Assembly: GCA_038277395.1 (NCBI GenBank)
Contig: CM076196.1
Location: forward strand, 79,912,286 to 79,976,285
DNA length: 64,000 nucleotides
From: Dryocosmus kuriphilus
Lineage: Eukaryota > Arthropoda > Insecta > Hymenoptera > Cynipidae
Reading direction: 5' to 3'
Below the pieces are notes generated by a model. It saw only the letters and a program-made list of their open reading frames with translations, was not told the DNA's origin and did not search any database. Positions within the stretch are counted from its first letter, which is position 1. Each line of letters starts with the position of its first letter. A program made the translations under genes and the position numbers. Positions 33,102 to 41,609 of the stretch are shown here, one piece after another.

Positions 33102-33857
33102 ATTATTAAAAATTTCGATGTTACCAGTTGTGTAATAAAGTAGACTAGGTTATGGCCTCTCTGGTATTTTATTCGATGTTAGAAGAAAGTGGTTTTTTAT
33201 ATAAAAAACATTATTCTTCAGTAGGTTACTTTTGTCGACGTTTCGACCATATTTTTGGTCCTTATCAAGACTGACAACATTTATCGAGTACGCAGAGTTG
33301 TAGTATTAATGAACAAGTGTATAAAATTAAAAATATGACATTTTGAAAATAGTGATCTCCGAAAGGTATAAAAGTTTGTGTTTAAGTCATATTAATGTCA
33401 TTACGTATTTTCATGTTAGGTGACAATAGTTTTAAATCAAAATCATTTTAAGAAGAAATATTATAAAATTTAGAAGACTAAAAAAGAGACACACTTGTTT
33501 TGAGTCTCTTTTTTAGTCTTCTAAATTTTATAATATTTCTTCTTAAAATGATTTTGATTTAAAACTATTGTCACCTAACCTGAAAATACGTAATGACATT
33601 AATATGACTTAAACACAAACTTTTATACCTTTCGGAGATCACTATTTTCAAAATGTCATATTTTTAATTTTATACACTTGTTCATTAATACTACAACTCT
33701 GCGTACTCGATAAATGTTGTCAGTCTTGATAAGGACCAAAAATATGGTCGAAACGTCGACAAAAGTAACCTACTGAAGAATAATGTTTTTTATATAAAAA
33801 ACCACTTTCTTCTAAGATCGAATAAAATACCAGAGAGGCCATAACCTAGTCTAATTT
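33102..33857. mobile_element. snapback (foldback) element, likely Penelope-derived
   Basis: Two almost perfect inverted arms (about 33136-33495 and 33508-33855) with a central loop of about 13 nt. The arms end AGACTAGGTTATGGCC and its complement. Each arm carries 'TTGATAAGGACC', a short loop, 'GGTCGAAACGTCGAC' (33721-33760 on plus, 33234-33273 on minus), a degenerate hammerhead-like block of the kind found in Penelope repeats. No ORF. Thirteen-base target duplication in the transposase gene. The left arm is preceded by about 35 bp without a right partner. Confidence 0.8.
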
Positions 33858-33870
33858 AAAATGATATTAT
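33858..33870. repeat. target duplication of snapback element, right
   Basis: AAAATGATATTAT, exact match of 33089-33101. Confidence 0.9.
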
Positions 33871-34608
33871 GTTTCTTGATCGGGGCTTCCGAGATGTGAG
33901 AAATGAGTTAGAGTCCAAAGACACCAAAGTATTGATGCCTGCCTTACAAGGAAAGCGTAAAAAACTCATAACCGAAGAATCAAATCTTTCCCGATATGTG
34001 ACAAAAATCCGTTGGGCAGTGGAAGCTGTACACAGTATATTAAAACAGAAATACCGACTTTTAGATCACAAACTACATAATAAACTACTTCCGCACGTTG
34101 GAACGTACTTTCGCATTTTTAAATATACTTTGGCTGCTGAGGTAGAACAAAAAGGTTGGTGTCGTAAGAAGCTGGTTTTCCAAAGTATCTCATCAGACGA
34201 CATCTTAGACTTTCCCGAAATTACTATTAAAGAGTTGACAATTCTGTCTACTGGAACTTACCAATTATCTCAAGCAGTATCATACTTAGCTGAGATGATT
34301 GACCAGGATGGCCAGTTTAAAGTACAGTATGTGAAAGAACAATCCAACATACTGAAATTACATCCATCTCGTCACATTAATCGAAAAATGTATAAATGCT
34401 TTATGAAGTACAGATCCAATAGTATGAGGATTTCTGGATTATTGGAATATGCTTGTGATTGCACGAACGGAAATAGAACTGTTGGATGCTGTTCACACGT
34501 TGCTGCAATAGTCTATTATTTAGCTCATACCCGGTATCTCTCAAAAATCATTAAGCCAGCTGAGATACTTAGTGAATTGTTTCAACAAAAAATAATAATA
34601 TACCCGTG

Positions 34609-34836
34609 ATTGAGGAGGATAGTGATGAAGACTGAAAAGCATCCTAAATGGTGAGAGGCGAGGGGACTCACCGAAATAAAGCACCCCGTATGATGAGACA
34701 TAAAAGAGCTTATCAAAAAATGCAGTCTAAAATCTCTCAAGAAAATAAGAGACTCAAACTATAGCAACAAACTGCACCTTTTTTCGATGCAACAGAATTC
34801 GACTGCACTCGCTTGTCGCACGTCACACGTGGCACA
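34609..34836 (+). other. 3' region of the transposase gene
   Basis: After the stop the sequence is polar when translated in several frames, with no motif. It may be a frame-broken C-terminal tail or untranslated region. Confidence 0.3.
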
Positions 34837-35250
34837 TTGAAAAATTTTGTTTTACTTAACTTTGTTCTAAAAATCCAATTGTTTTGGGGTTGAGATATGT
34901 TATACTAGAAAAGTCAAAGAGTTTTCTGGGAGAGAATGGTGATAGAGTCTCAAATACATCCCATAAACAAAAATTGTTGAAAACTTCGAATATTTTTTTC
35001 TACTCCTTTTTTTTTAACAACAAATTCTATAATTTTTTTAAAATACCCCACCGTTGAGCAGCATAATATATTTTTGTGTTCTCGAGAAAAAATTTTTTTT
35101 TCGATTTTTCTTTTTAACCCCATAACACCCATAAAAATTTTTTTCCCATATCTTTTGGGAAGTTTCATCTTACACCAAAATCAACTTCTGGCAAAAATAT
35201 TGACTGAAGTTTTCGCGGGGGCAGCACGCGTATACTTATCCTGCTATGCC
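34837..35250 (-). repeat. right terminal inverted repeat
   Basis: Inverted match of 29371-29805. Confidence 0.8.
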
Positions 35251-35863
35251 CAACTGCCCCCAAAAAGCTTGCGCCCGAGGGCTATAGACCATTTAGTCGT
35301 GTGATTAGGGTTGCCCTCTTTAAACAAGGAAAAAAACTTGAAATTATTGGAAACATAAATGGAAACGGTAAATATAAACATACCCATTAACCACACAATG
35401 AAATATGAAACAAATAGTATATTTCTGTTAATTTATTAAAATTTAGAAAATTCAAGCATTTACATCCAAGTCCAAAATTTAGAACGTATGAGTGCTGCCT
35501 TTTGTACACATTTTTCCTGAAATTTAGCAAATTCGAGACTTTTACACTGTAACCTTCACATTTTATATTATAAATTTATTACATTATACACTCATTCATA
35601 TTATTATATGAATATTACATTCGTATTGTAATTAAATTATAGTTTTTAAGAAAATTAATCAAATAAATCTGAAATTATTAAAAACTTAGTTTGATCGATT
35701 TGAGATTTCAGTAACTTAGCTAAAAACCAATCGAAGATGTTTTAAAAACCTAGAATTTAAAATGTTTTTCATTAATTAAATATTTTAATGCTCTTAAACG
35801 TTTTTAAGAGTGGTACTCCGCTTTCCATGGCCACCTCTGCCCCACTGGGTATAAGACACAAAG
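35251..35863. other. no gene identified
   Basis: AT-rich intergenic sequence. The last about 45 bp ('TTTCCATGGCCACCTCTGCC') resemble the minisatellite unit at 36765-37215, so mariner copy 2 appears to lie inside that repeat. Confidence 0.45.
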
Positions 35864-35865
35864 TA

Positions 35866-36674
35866 CGAGGCACGTCTAGAAAGTAAGCGTACTCAATTTA
35901 TGTAGGCTTCAAAAAAAATTTATTAAAATAAAAACATAGTTGGTTACACTTGTACATATGTAAGTTATTTTTCGACATAGTCACCATCCCTCTCGATGCA
36001 AGTGGTGAGCTGCGGGATCAATTTTTTGATGCCTGCCTCGAAGAAGTCTCCCGCCAGCTCTTTCGCCCACTTCTCCACCTCCCCCTTCACCTTTTCATCC
36101 GTTGAAAACTCGTTTCCACCCATGTGCACCTTCAGGGAAGTGAAGAGATGGAAATCTGAAGGGGCCAGGTCAGGGGAATACGGGGGGTGGTTCAAAACGT
36201 CCCATCAAAAAGAGTCCAGGAGTTGCTTCGTGGCGTTCGCCGTGTGAGGTTTGGCATTGTCATGCAGCATGCAGACTCCCTTCGTCAGCATGCCCCACCT
36301 TTTATTCTGAATCGCCCTTTTCAATTTTCTCAGCGTCTCACAGTATCTTGCCGCGTTGATGGTTTCCCCGTGAGGCAGATATTCAATCAAAATTATGCCT
36401 TTATGGTCCCAAAACACGGATGCCATGATTTTCTTGGCTGAAATTGTGGTTTTGAATTCCTTGGCGGAGGGTGACAAGGTGTGGCGCCATTGTTGAGATT
36501 GCTTCTTAGTTTCAGGCGTGTAGTGGGCAACCCAAGTTTCGTCTCCAGTAACAAGAGAGTAGAGAAAATCATCGCCTTCGCGTATGTAGCGCTCCAAAAA
36601 CTCTTTGGAGCTCTGCACTCGGTTCAACTTGTGCTGTTCTGTCAGCTGTTTTGGGACCCACCTCGCAGACAATT
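35866..36674 (-). mobile_element. mariner transposon copy 2, truncated at the right
   Basis: Left inverted repeat begins CGAGGCACGTCTAGAAAGTA at 35866 after TA (35864-35865). It matches copy 1 (1857-2805) closely to 'CTCGCAGACAATTTT' at about 36674, then stops matching. The right inverted repeat and the N-terminal third of the gene are missing. It keeps the 382 bp absent from copy 1. Confidence 0.9.
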
Positions 36675-36680
36675 TTGATG
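35965..36680 (-). pseudogene. mariner transposase, catalytic domain without DNA-binding part
   Basis: Minus strand. 'LSARWVPKQLTEQHKLNRV', then 'LVTGDETWVAHY' (first Asp), 'CMLHDNAKPHTA' (second Asp), an in-frame TGA at 36205-36207 where copy 1 has GGA (Gly), then 'YSPDLAPSDFHLF' (third Asp), giving the D,D34D pattern of mariner. The end 'IERDGDYVEK' and stop at 35965-35967 are intact. The frame is otherwise open. The upstream helix-turn-helix region is absent, and a chance start upstream of the junction adds a few foreign residues. Confidence 0.9.
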
Positions 36681-36764
36681 GTGCAGTTACCGCGGTCAAA
36701 ACTCGAGGCTGTTCCTACTGCATGGTCGGTCTCCTTATTATTACTCCGTGGTATAAGATTTTCA
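36675..36764. other. junction sequence beside truncated mariner
   Basis: About 90 bp without match elsewhere in the window, containing the near palindrome GTGGTATAAGATTTTCATACCAC. Confidence 0.35.
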
Positions 36765-37215
36765 TACCACGCTTGATTTAAGATTTCCACAGCCACCTAT
36801 GCCCTGCTCGGTTTAAGATTTCCATGACCACCTATGCCGCGCTCAGCTTAAGATTTCCATGCTACCTACACGGAAAAAATGAGCCAGTGAAATTTTCCTT
36901 GACTGTACTCGATTTTTGGATAGGACAAAGATTTTAAAATATTTCATTCACGTTTTCTAAAATTTGAAGTACTTTTCAGAGAAGAATTATAAACAGTACT
37001 CGAAAATTTTCTTGACTTTCAACCGCTCTAACAGTCAAGGAAAATTTCAAGTACTATTTTAGAATTCTTCACTAAAAGTATTCCAAAGTTTATAAAACGT
37101 GAATGAAATATTTTGAAATTTTTGTTCTATCCAAAAATCGAGTAAGTCAAGGAAAGTTTCACTGATTCATTTTTCCGTGTATGCCCTGCTCGGTTTGAGC
37201 AAGCGACTTGTACCC
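36765..37215. repeat. minisatellite of about 35 bp, split by a MITE
   Basis: Three to four units with the core 'TTAAGATTTCCATGACC' and 'ACCTATGCCCTGCTCGG'. The third unit is interrupted at 36869 by the palindromic MITE and resumes at 37182 ('TGCCCTGCTCGGTTTGAGC'). A related unit lies at 35818-35850, on the other side of mariner copy 2. Confidence 0.7.
36869..37179. mobile_element. palindromic MITE with TA target duplication
   Basis: Ends CACGGAAAAAAT and ATTTTTCCGTG, with TA on both sides (36867-36868, 37180-37181). The two halves are nearly complementary over the full 311 bp ('GAAATTTTCCTTGACT' and its complement, 'CATTCACGTTTT', 'CGATTTTTGGATAG'), so it can fold into one long hairpin. No ORF. 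Probably a Tc1/mariner-type foldback MITE. Confidence 0.85.
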
Positions 37216-37503
37216 TTCATAAAGCTAAAGCCAGTGTAGCGCCAAGGTAACGGTTCCGCCATAGTTCGTTATGATACCAGAAAAAAGAAGATACTGATGA
37301 GAAGTATTTTTGAAGAAACCTCAACTTTGAATTGTGTTTTATATTTGCTTAAATAATTTTTTGGTGTAAAGTGTTTGACAATAAAATTACGAAAAGGAGG
37401 AATGGAACCTCTCCCACACTGATAGTGTGTTTTTATAACTTTATGTACATAGATTATGCTTTTGATGTCATATAATTGACTTTAGGATATTTCATTCATA
37501 TAA
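37216..37503. other. no gene identified
   Basis: Short spacer; nothing recognised. Confidence 0.4.
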
Positions 37504-37672
37504 GGGAACGTCCATTAATTACTTAAGGGTTGGGGGGAGGGGGGGGGGGTCAGGCAAATCTTACGACCATGTTATAGTTACATGCATTTACTATAGAAAA
37601 ACCCTTACGAAGGGGGAGGGGGGAGGTCAAAAAATTCCAAAAATGACCCTTACGTAATTAATGGGCGCTCCC
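37504..37672. mobile_element. short MITE with GGGAACGTCCATTAATTAC ends
   Basis: Terminal inverted repeats GGGAACGTCCATTAATTAC and, at the right in reverse, GGGAGCGCCCATTAATTAC. The interior is G-rich on one strand ('GGGGGGAGG' runs). 169 bp. The 8-bp target duplication is unclear. The right half recurs at 38259-38300. Confidence 0.7.
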
Positions 37673-37679
37673 TATTTTA

Positions 37680-38240
37680 AACTATTTTAAAATATTTCAA
37701 AGAAAAGTGTAGAATTTCCAAAGATTTCAAAAAATTTTAAGGTTTTTCATTCAATTTTGCAAGATTTAAAGGATTGTATTGAATCTCCTTGATCATCCTT
37801 CTAAAAATCCATTGAAATCCTCTAAATTATCTTCAAATCCCATAACATTTTTGAGTACCCTAAAACGTTTCAAATACTTTAAGGTTTTAGAAAATCCTTT
37901 AAATCCTATGGAGTCCTTTAAAATTCCTTGAAATCTTTGAAAATCCGCCAAAATTTTTTAACATCTCTTAACATTTTTTTAATCTCTTGAAAACATTTTT
38001 AATCTTTGAAAATAAATTAGATTTGATACAATTTTGTTAAGCTTGTTTAAATTGTTTATATCTCTTGAAATTGTTGAAATCCATAGAAAAATAATCACAG
38101 AATTTCAAAAAGTTATAACAATTTACAAGGATCTAAATTATTTTTTAAATATTTCCTCAGATTTAAAGGGACTTTCAAGGGATAGAGAACTTTAGAACAC
38201 TTTTGAGGTCATAAGAAATGATTTAGCTCTTGTCAAATAC
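37680..38240. repeat. low-complexity AAATCCTTT-type region
   Basis: Degenerate short units such as 'CTTTGAAAATCC' and 'CCTTTAAAATTCC' repeated over about 550 bp. No fixed period and no coding signal. Confidence 0.6.
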
Positions 38241-38258
38241 TTTGAAAACCATGAATGT

Positions 38259-38300
38259 GCTTCCAAAAATGACCCTTACGTAATTAGTGGACGCTGCCTA
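38259..38300. repeat. half copy of the 37504-37672 MITE
   Basis: 'AAAAATGACCCTTACGTAAT' followed by 'TAGTGGACGCTGCC', matching the right end of that MITE. With it, the low-complexity stretch lies between two copies of the same end. Confidence 0.7.
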
Positions 38301-38429
38301 AGGTAAGCTATGGATTTTTTGGTCGAAGCATTTGCATTTAATAAAGAAAACATAAAACTTTTAATTACTAGTTATATTTATTTATAACCTCAACTGTAAA
38401 TATTTTTCAGTGTATTTAGTGTGTAATAT

Positions 38430-38700
38430 TTGCTCCAATCGAGTAGATGAATCACTCTCCATAGAGTGGTCGAACCTAAACGTTTCACTCTCCTTCGAGT
38501 ACTAAGTTCACTCGAATTGAGTGAATTTATTCATTCGAAGGAATCGAGTGAACGAATTCACTCTAATGATGGGGTAAGTTCTTCACTCTTTCAAAGAGTG
38601 CGGTTTCAGTCGAATTGGAGAAGATCGATTTTCACGCTTCGAAGGAGTGGGAATTCACCCTATTCGAGTGAAGTTTCACTTCAAGAAATTTAGAGAGTAG
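38430..38700. repeat. second cluster of CACTC/GAGTG inverted motifs
   Basis: More than ten CACTC or GAGTG motifs in both orientations, some in hairpins (for example about 38514-38522 and 38587-38600). Same type as 4390-4625. These could be the two ends of one large element or two separate copies; the window does not decide. Confidence 0.55.
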
Positions 38701-41429
38701 ATTTCTGTAATATTTCTTTTTGTTCAGCGCACTTTTCCTAATGTTGAGGAAGTTACTCTAAAAAGGAAACTAGTTACAGTTGTTGCGAAAGGTAACTTCA
38801 GTTAATTACAAAGATACTTTTATACACAGAAATGTGAACAAGAACATATAATACAGTTTTAAAAGCAATTTCATTATTAAATGAGTTTGAAGTGAATAAT
38901 TTTGAAAAGAAAAAAGTCACTGCGATGGTAAATTTGTAGTAACAAATTCTATTTTTGAAAATTCAAATTTAAACGAGATTCAAGTTCTAATGAATTCAAA
39001 GTGTAAATAATAAAAATTCTTAAGCGATTCAATAGGAAAGTAATCTCATTTTACATAAATCATTTGAGGGAATTTACAGCGTGACTCAAATCCATAAAAA
39101 AAAAAATATATTTAGGATGAACTTAAGCGTTTACACCGTAGCTGTAGGAAAAGGTAGAAAGCGACCGTGGATTACCAAAGAACGAAATTTATCTCTTTTA
39201 AATATAAATTATGGAAAAGCCGAAACTTATCGAATTTGGTTTGTTTTTGTTAAATTGATCTACTGTGTAAAATGCCACAATATTTGATTCACGTACAAAT
39301 ATTTTGGGAAGGAGTGCACATTTACACGCATAAAAATTAAAATTTTAAAGTATTAAACATTTAAATCGTGAGAAATATAAACTTAGTTTAAATAACTTGA
39401 AATGGTTAGGAATACTTTGAAAAAATTGAAATCAATGCAAATGCCAGTTGCAGGTGGAAAATCCAAATTCAGAAATTTTTAATTTGAAGAAAAATGAAGT
39501 TAGGAAAGGTCTAATTTGAAAGAAGTCAAATTGACCATATATATTGAATATAGAAACTTCAATTTTATAGGAGCGCGAGCGTATAAATTAGGAAGCAACG
39601 AAAACATTTAAACGTCTAGATTTAATTAAGAATACAAATTTCAGACTGTCTAAACTGAACGGGGTCCTTCTTGCAAGGCTATGGAAAATTTACAAAGCCC
39701 AAATTATTTTTTAAGGATATTCATCTCGGTAGATTAAATCATTTTAAAAATCTGCCTCTCTATTAAATCGTTTATTATTTGTATAAAGTTCTGCACTTCA
39801 ATTTCTTTCTCCTTAAAATTGACAAAAGTTTTTGCTTTTACTCTTGGCGAAAGAAAAATACAAAAATGATACATAAAACGAGTAAAGTTTTGTCAACGAT
39901 TATAAATATAAAAAAAGTATGATGCTAACAATTTTTAGTATCTTTCGAAATAACGAAGTTCACTTTGCAATGCGTTTACGTGAAAATTATTCATCGCAAG
40001 TGCGGCTATGCCAGGTGGGGAAAATTTGATATGTAGAAGCGCGTCAGATGAAAATCGATCGCGGAAGGATGACTGCGTCTCTTTGAAATTGATGAAAAGA
40101 GAGATATTATATTCCGGCGACCTTTCATTGGATCGGCATGCGATGTCCGCGGGATATCTTATGAATGTCCTCGAAGCATTCCATTGTATCCACGAACATG
40201 AAAGAAAAATGAAGACTTAATAGATATCCACGAGCACGGAAGAAAAATTATGACCCTAATAGATTCTTTTCACTTTTCGAGATCAATTATTTCTTAATAT
40301 AACATCCGTTTATCTAAAATTAAAAATGGCGGTAAATTTTTATTATATCTCATATCCATACTGATTCATTATTCGTCGAATAAAATTCATGTCAAACTAT
40401 TCCAGAAGAGTCGCAGGCATTTAGCTATTTACTTCTACTTTAGCCTACTTCGTAAATTCATATGCTATACACTTTAATGACAAACATCTATATTTCTAAC
40501 TTCTTCTTTCTTTTACTTTTTTGGAGGAAAATATTCTAATTTTTTCAAATCATTGCCAAACTGGCCAATTTCCGATAATGAATTGCTGCATTTTCACTAA
40601 TTCGCTAATTCGCTTAGTTAATTTACTACTGGGACATCAAGCACGTTAGCTTTGGCTTCGATTTACCTAATTATAAATTGACACGTTAGCGCCTGGTACC
40701 AGCGAATTTAATGATTTATGATCAAAACTACGTTAATCTCTGGTGTGCTATTAATTATTGCTATGCCAATTCTCAAATGCGACTGTACGAAAAAATTAAC
40801 CGTTACTTCATCAAAATACTTTATGCGTAAATACTAGAAAAATGTTCATAAACTCAAATGGAGTTTTTGCATTGTCAAAAGTAAGAAGCAATATAAGGTG
40901 GACAACTCTTGAACATAGAATATATTTCAACAAATTATTTTGTATAAATGAAATCTTGGATTCTGAAAATTTCGTTTGCTGTTTTTCGCCAAGCGGCCAG
41001 TATTACGATGAACATGTTATGAGTAAACAAAGATTGAATAAAAAATATTTTGCATAAAATATGATGTAATAAAATCTCATACGTTTTGTCTAAAATTTAG
41101 TATTTTCTGTACTAAAAGATCTATCAATGACATTTTAATCTTCAAACCGAAATGCAGTATATGAAAAATTGAAACGTAGTTATGAAAAACTGAAAACTTG
41201 GGTAAACTCTCATTGATAGCTGCCATAGCGTATTCTCTCTCCTAATAAGTACCTTACAATGCACTAGTCAGTGCGTCGTTTGAAGTGTTTCGTTTTAACT
41301 TGAATAAAGTAAGATGAAATAGACAAAGTTGTGTAAATAATTCTAACTTTTTCATGTTGAAACAATAACTTGTAAAAACGTTATCTTGGTGAAGGTCAGG
41401 TGGCCTATTTACAATTATTCACAGTATTT
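38701..41429. other. no gene, repeat or RNA identified
   Basis: AT-rich sequence with scattered ORFs below 75 codons (for example 39081-39287, 40008-40220, 40842-41057), none with a motif. This is the longest stretch not assigned to a mobile element or repeat. It could be unique intergenic or intronic DNA. Confidence 0.5.
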
Positions 41430-41536
41430 AATATTAAGTTATTATCGACCAGTATAATTAATTAATTAATTTCAGATGTTACATTTTTAATTCGATTGCA
41501 GGTCTAAATAATTTTTTAGAGAAACGAGAGAAAATC

Positions 41537-41609
41537 TACCTCGGCCCGGATTTGAACCGGGAACGCCACTATTCACGAGTGAAGCGTTTTCCAATTACGC
41601 CACCGAGGC
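41537..41609 (-). tRNA. tRNA-like gene of the satellite, subfamily 1 (first copy)
   Basis: 73 nt, full cloverleaf: acceptor GCCTCGG/CCGAGGT (G1 to U72 wobble), D arm GCGT-AATTGGAAA-ACGC with G18G19, anticodon arm TCACT-CGTGAAT-AGTGG, 4-nt variable loop CGTT, T arm CCCGG-TTCAAAT-CCGGG, A73. A box TGGCGTAATTGG and B box GGTTCAAATCC fit Pol III consensus, and TTTT follows within about 6 nt. By position the anticodon would be UGA, but a Ser tRNA needs a long variable arm and U33 is replaced by G. I therefore treat it as a tRNA-derived, probably non-decoding gene. Isotype of origin unknown. Confidence 0.7.

Larger units (their letters stand above)
32030..34608 (+). pseudogene. ISL2EU-type DDE transposase with SWIM finger, broken
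   Basis: N-terminal Cys motifs 'LCNKCRRF' (about 32053) and 'HKYCCVCSA' (about 32233), then 'RCCRSHL' and a helical region to 32599. A frameshift near 32595 leads to 'RHTRSVTQALLVLLFKLCTG'; another near 32735 leads to 'DGTYARHQK' (first catalytic D near 32880). Another near 32950 leads to 'PFTVCTTNGYVVDMLAPYPA', then 'LDRGFRDV' (second D region, 33878-33895) and 'RWAVEAVH' (catalytic E at 34022-34024). C-terminal SWIM finger 'CDCTNGNRTVGCCSH' (34454-34498; CxC..CxH). The gene is cut by a 756-bp snapback element. Apart from the frameshifts, the key acidic residues are kept. An extra stop lies near 32125. Confidence 0.7.
29371..35250 (+). mobile_element. DNA transposon with long inverted ends and ISL2EU-type transposase
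   Basis: The ends 29371-29805 and 34837-35250 are inverted repeats of roughly 0.4 kb with scattered differences, starting GGCATAGCAGGATAAGTATA at the left and ending with its complement at the right. The inside holds a broken transposase on the plus strand (32030-34608) and, in its left half, another inverted-repeat unit. A DDE protein with a C-terminal SWIM finger is characteristic of ISL2EU/IS4EU elements, related to PIF/Harbinger. A clear target duplication at the outer ends was not found. About 5.9 kb including at least one later insertion (33102-33857). Confidence 0.7.

Noticed and set aside
36195..36210. Frameshift in mariner copy 2
   Set aside because: Both reading pieces are in the same frame; the break is one TGA codon where copy 1 has GGA.
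41571..41582. Link between CACGAGTGAAG in the satellite and the CACTC/GAGTG clusters
   Set aside because: The match is only about 8-10 bases and the surrounding sequence differs; chance is enough.
41537..41609. Functional Ser tRNA (UGA)
   Set aside because: No long variable arm and no U33; the anticodon call by position is not reliable.
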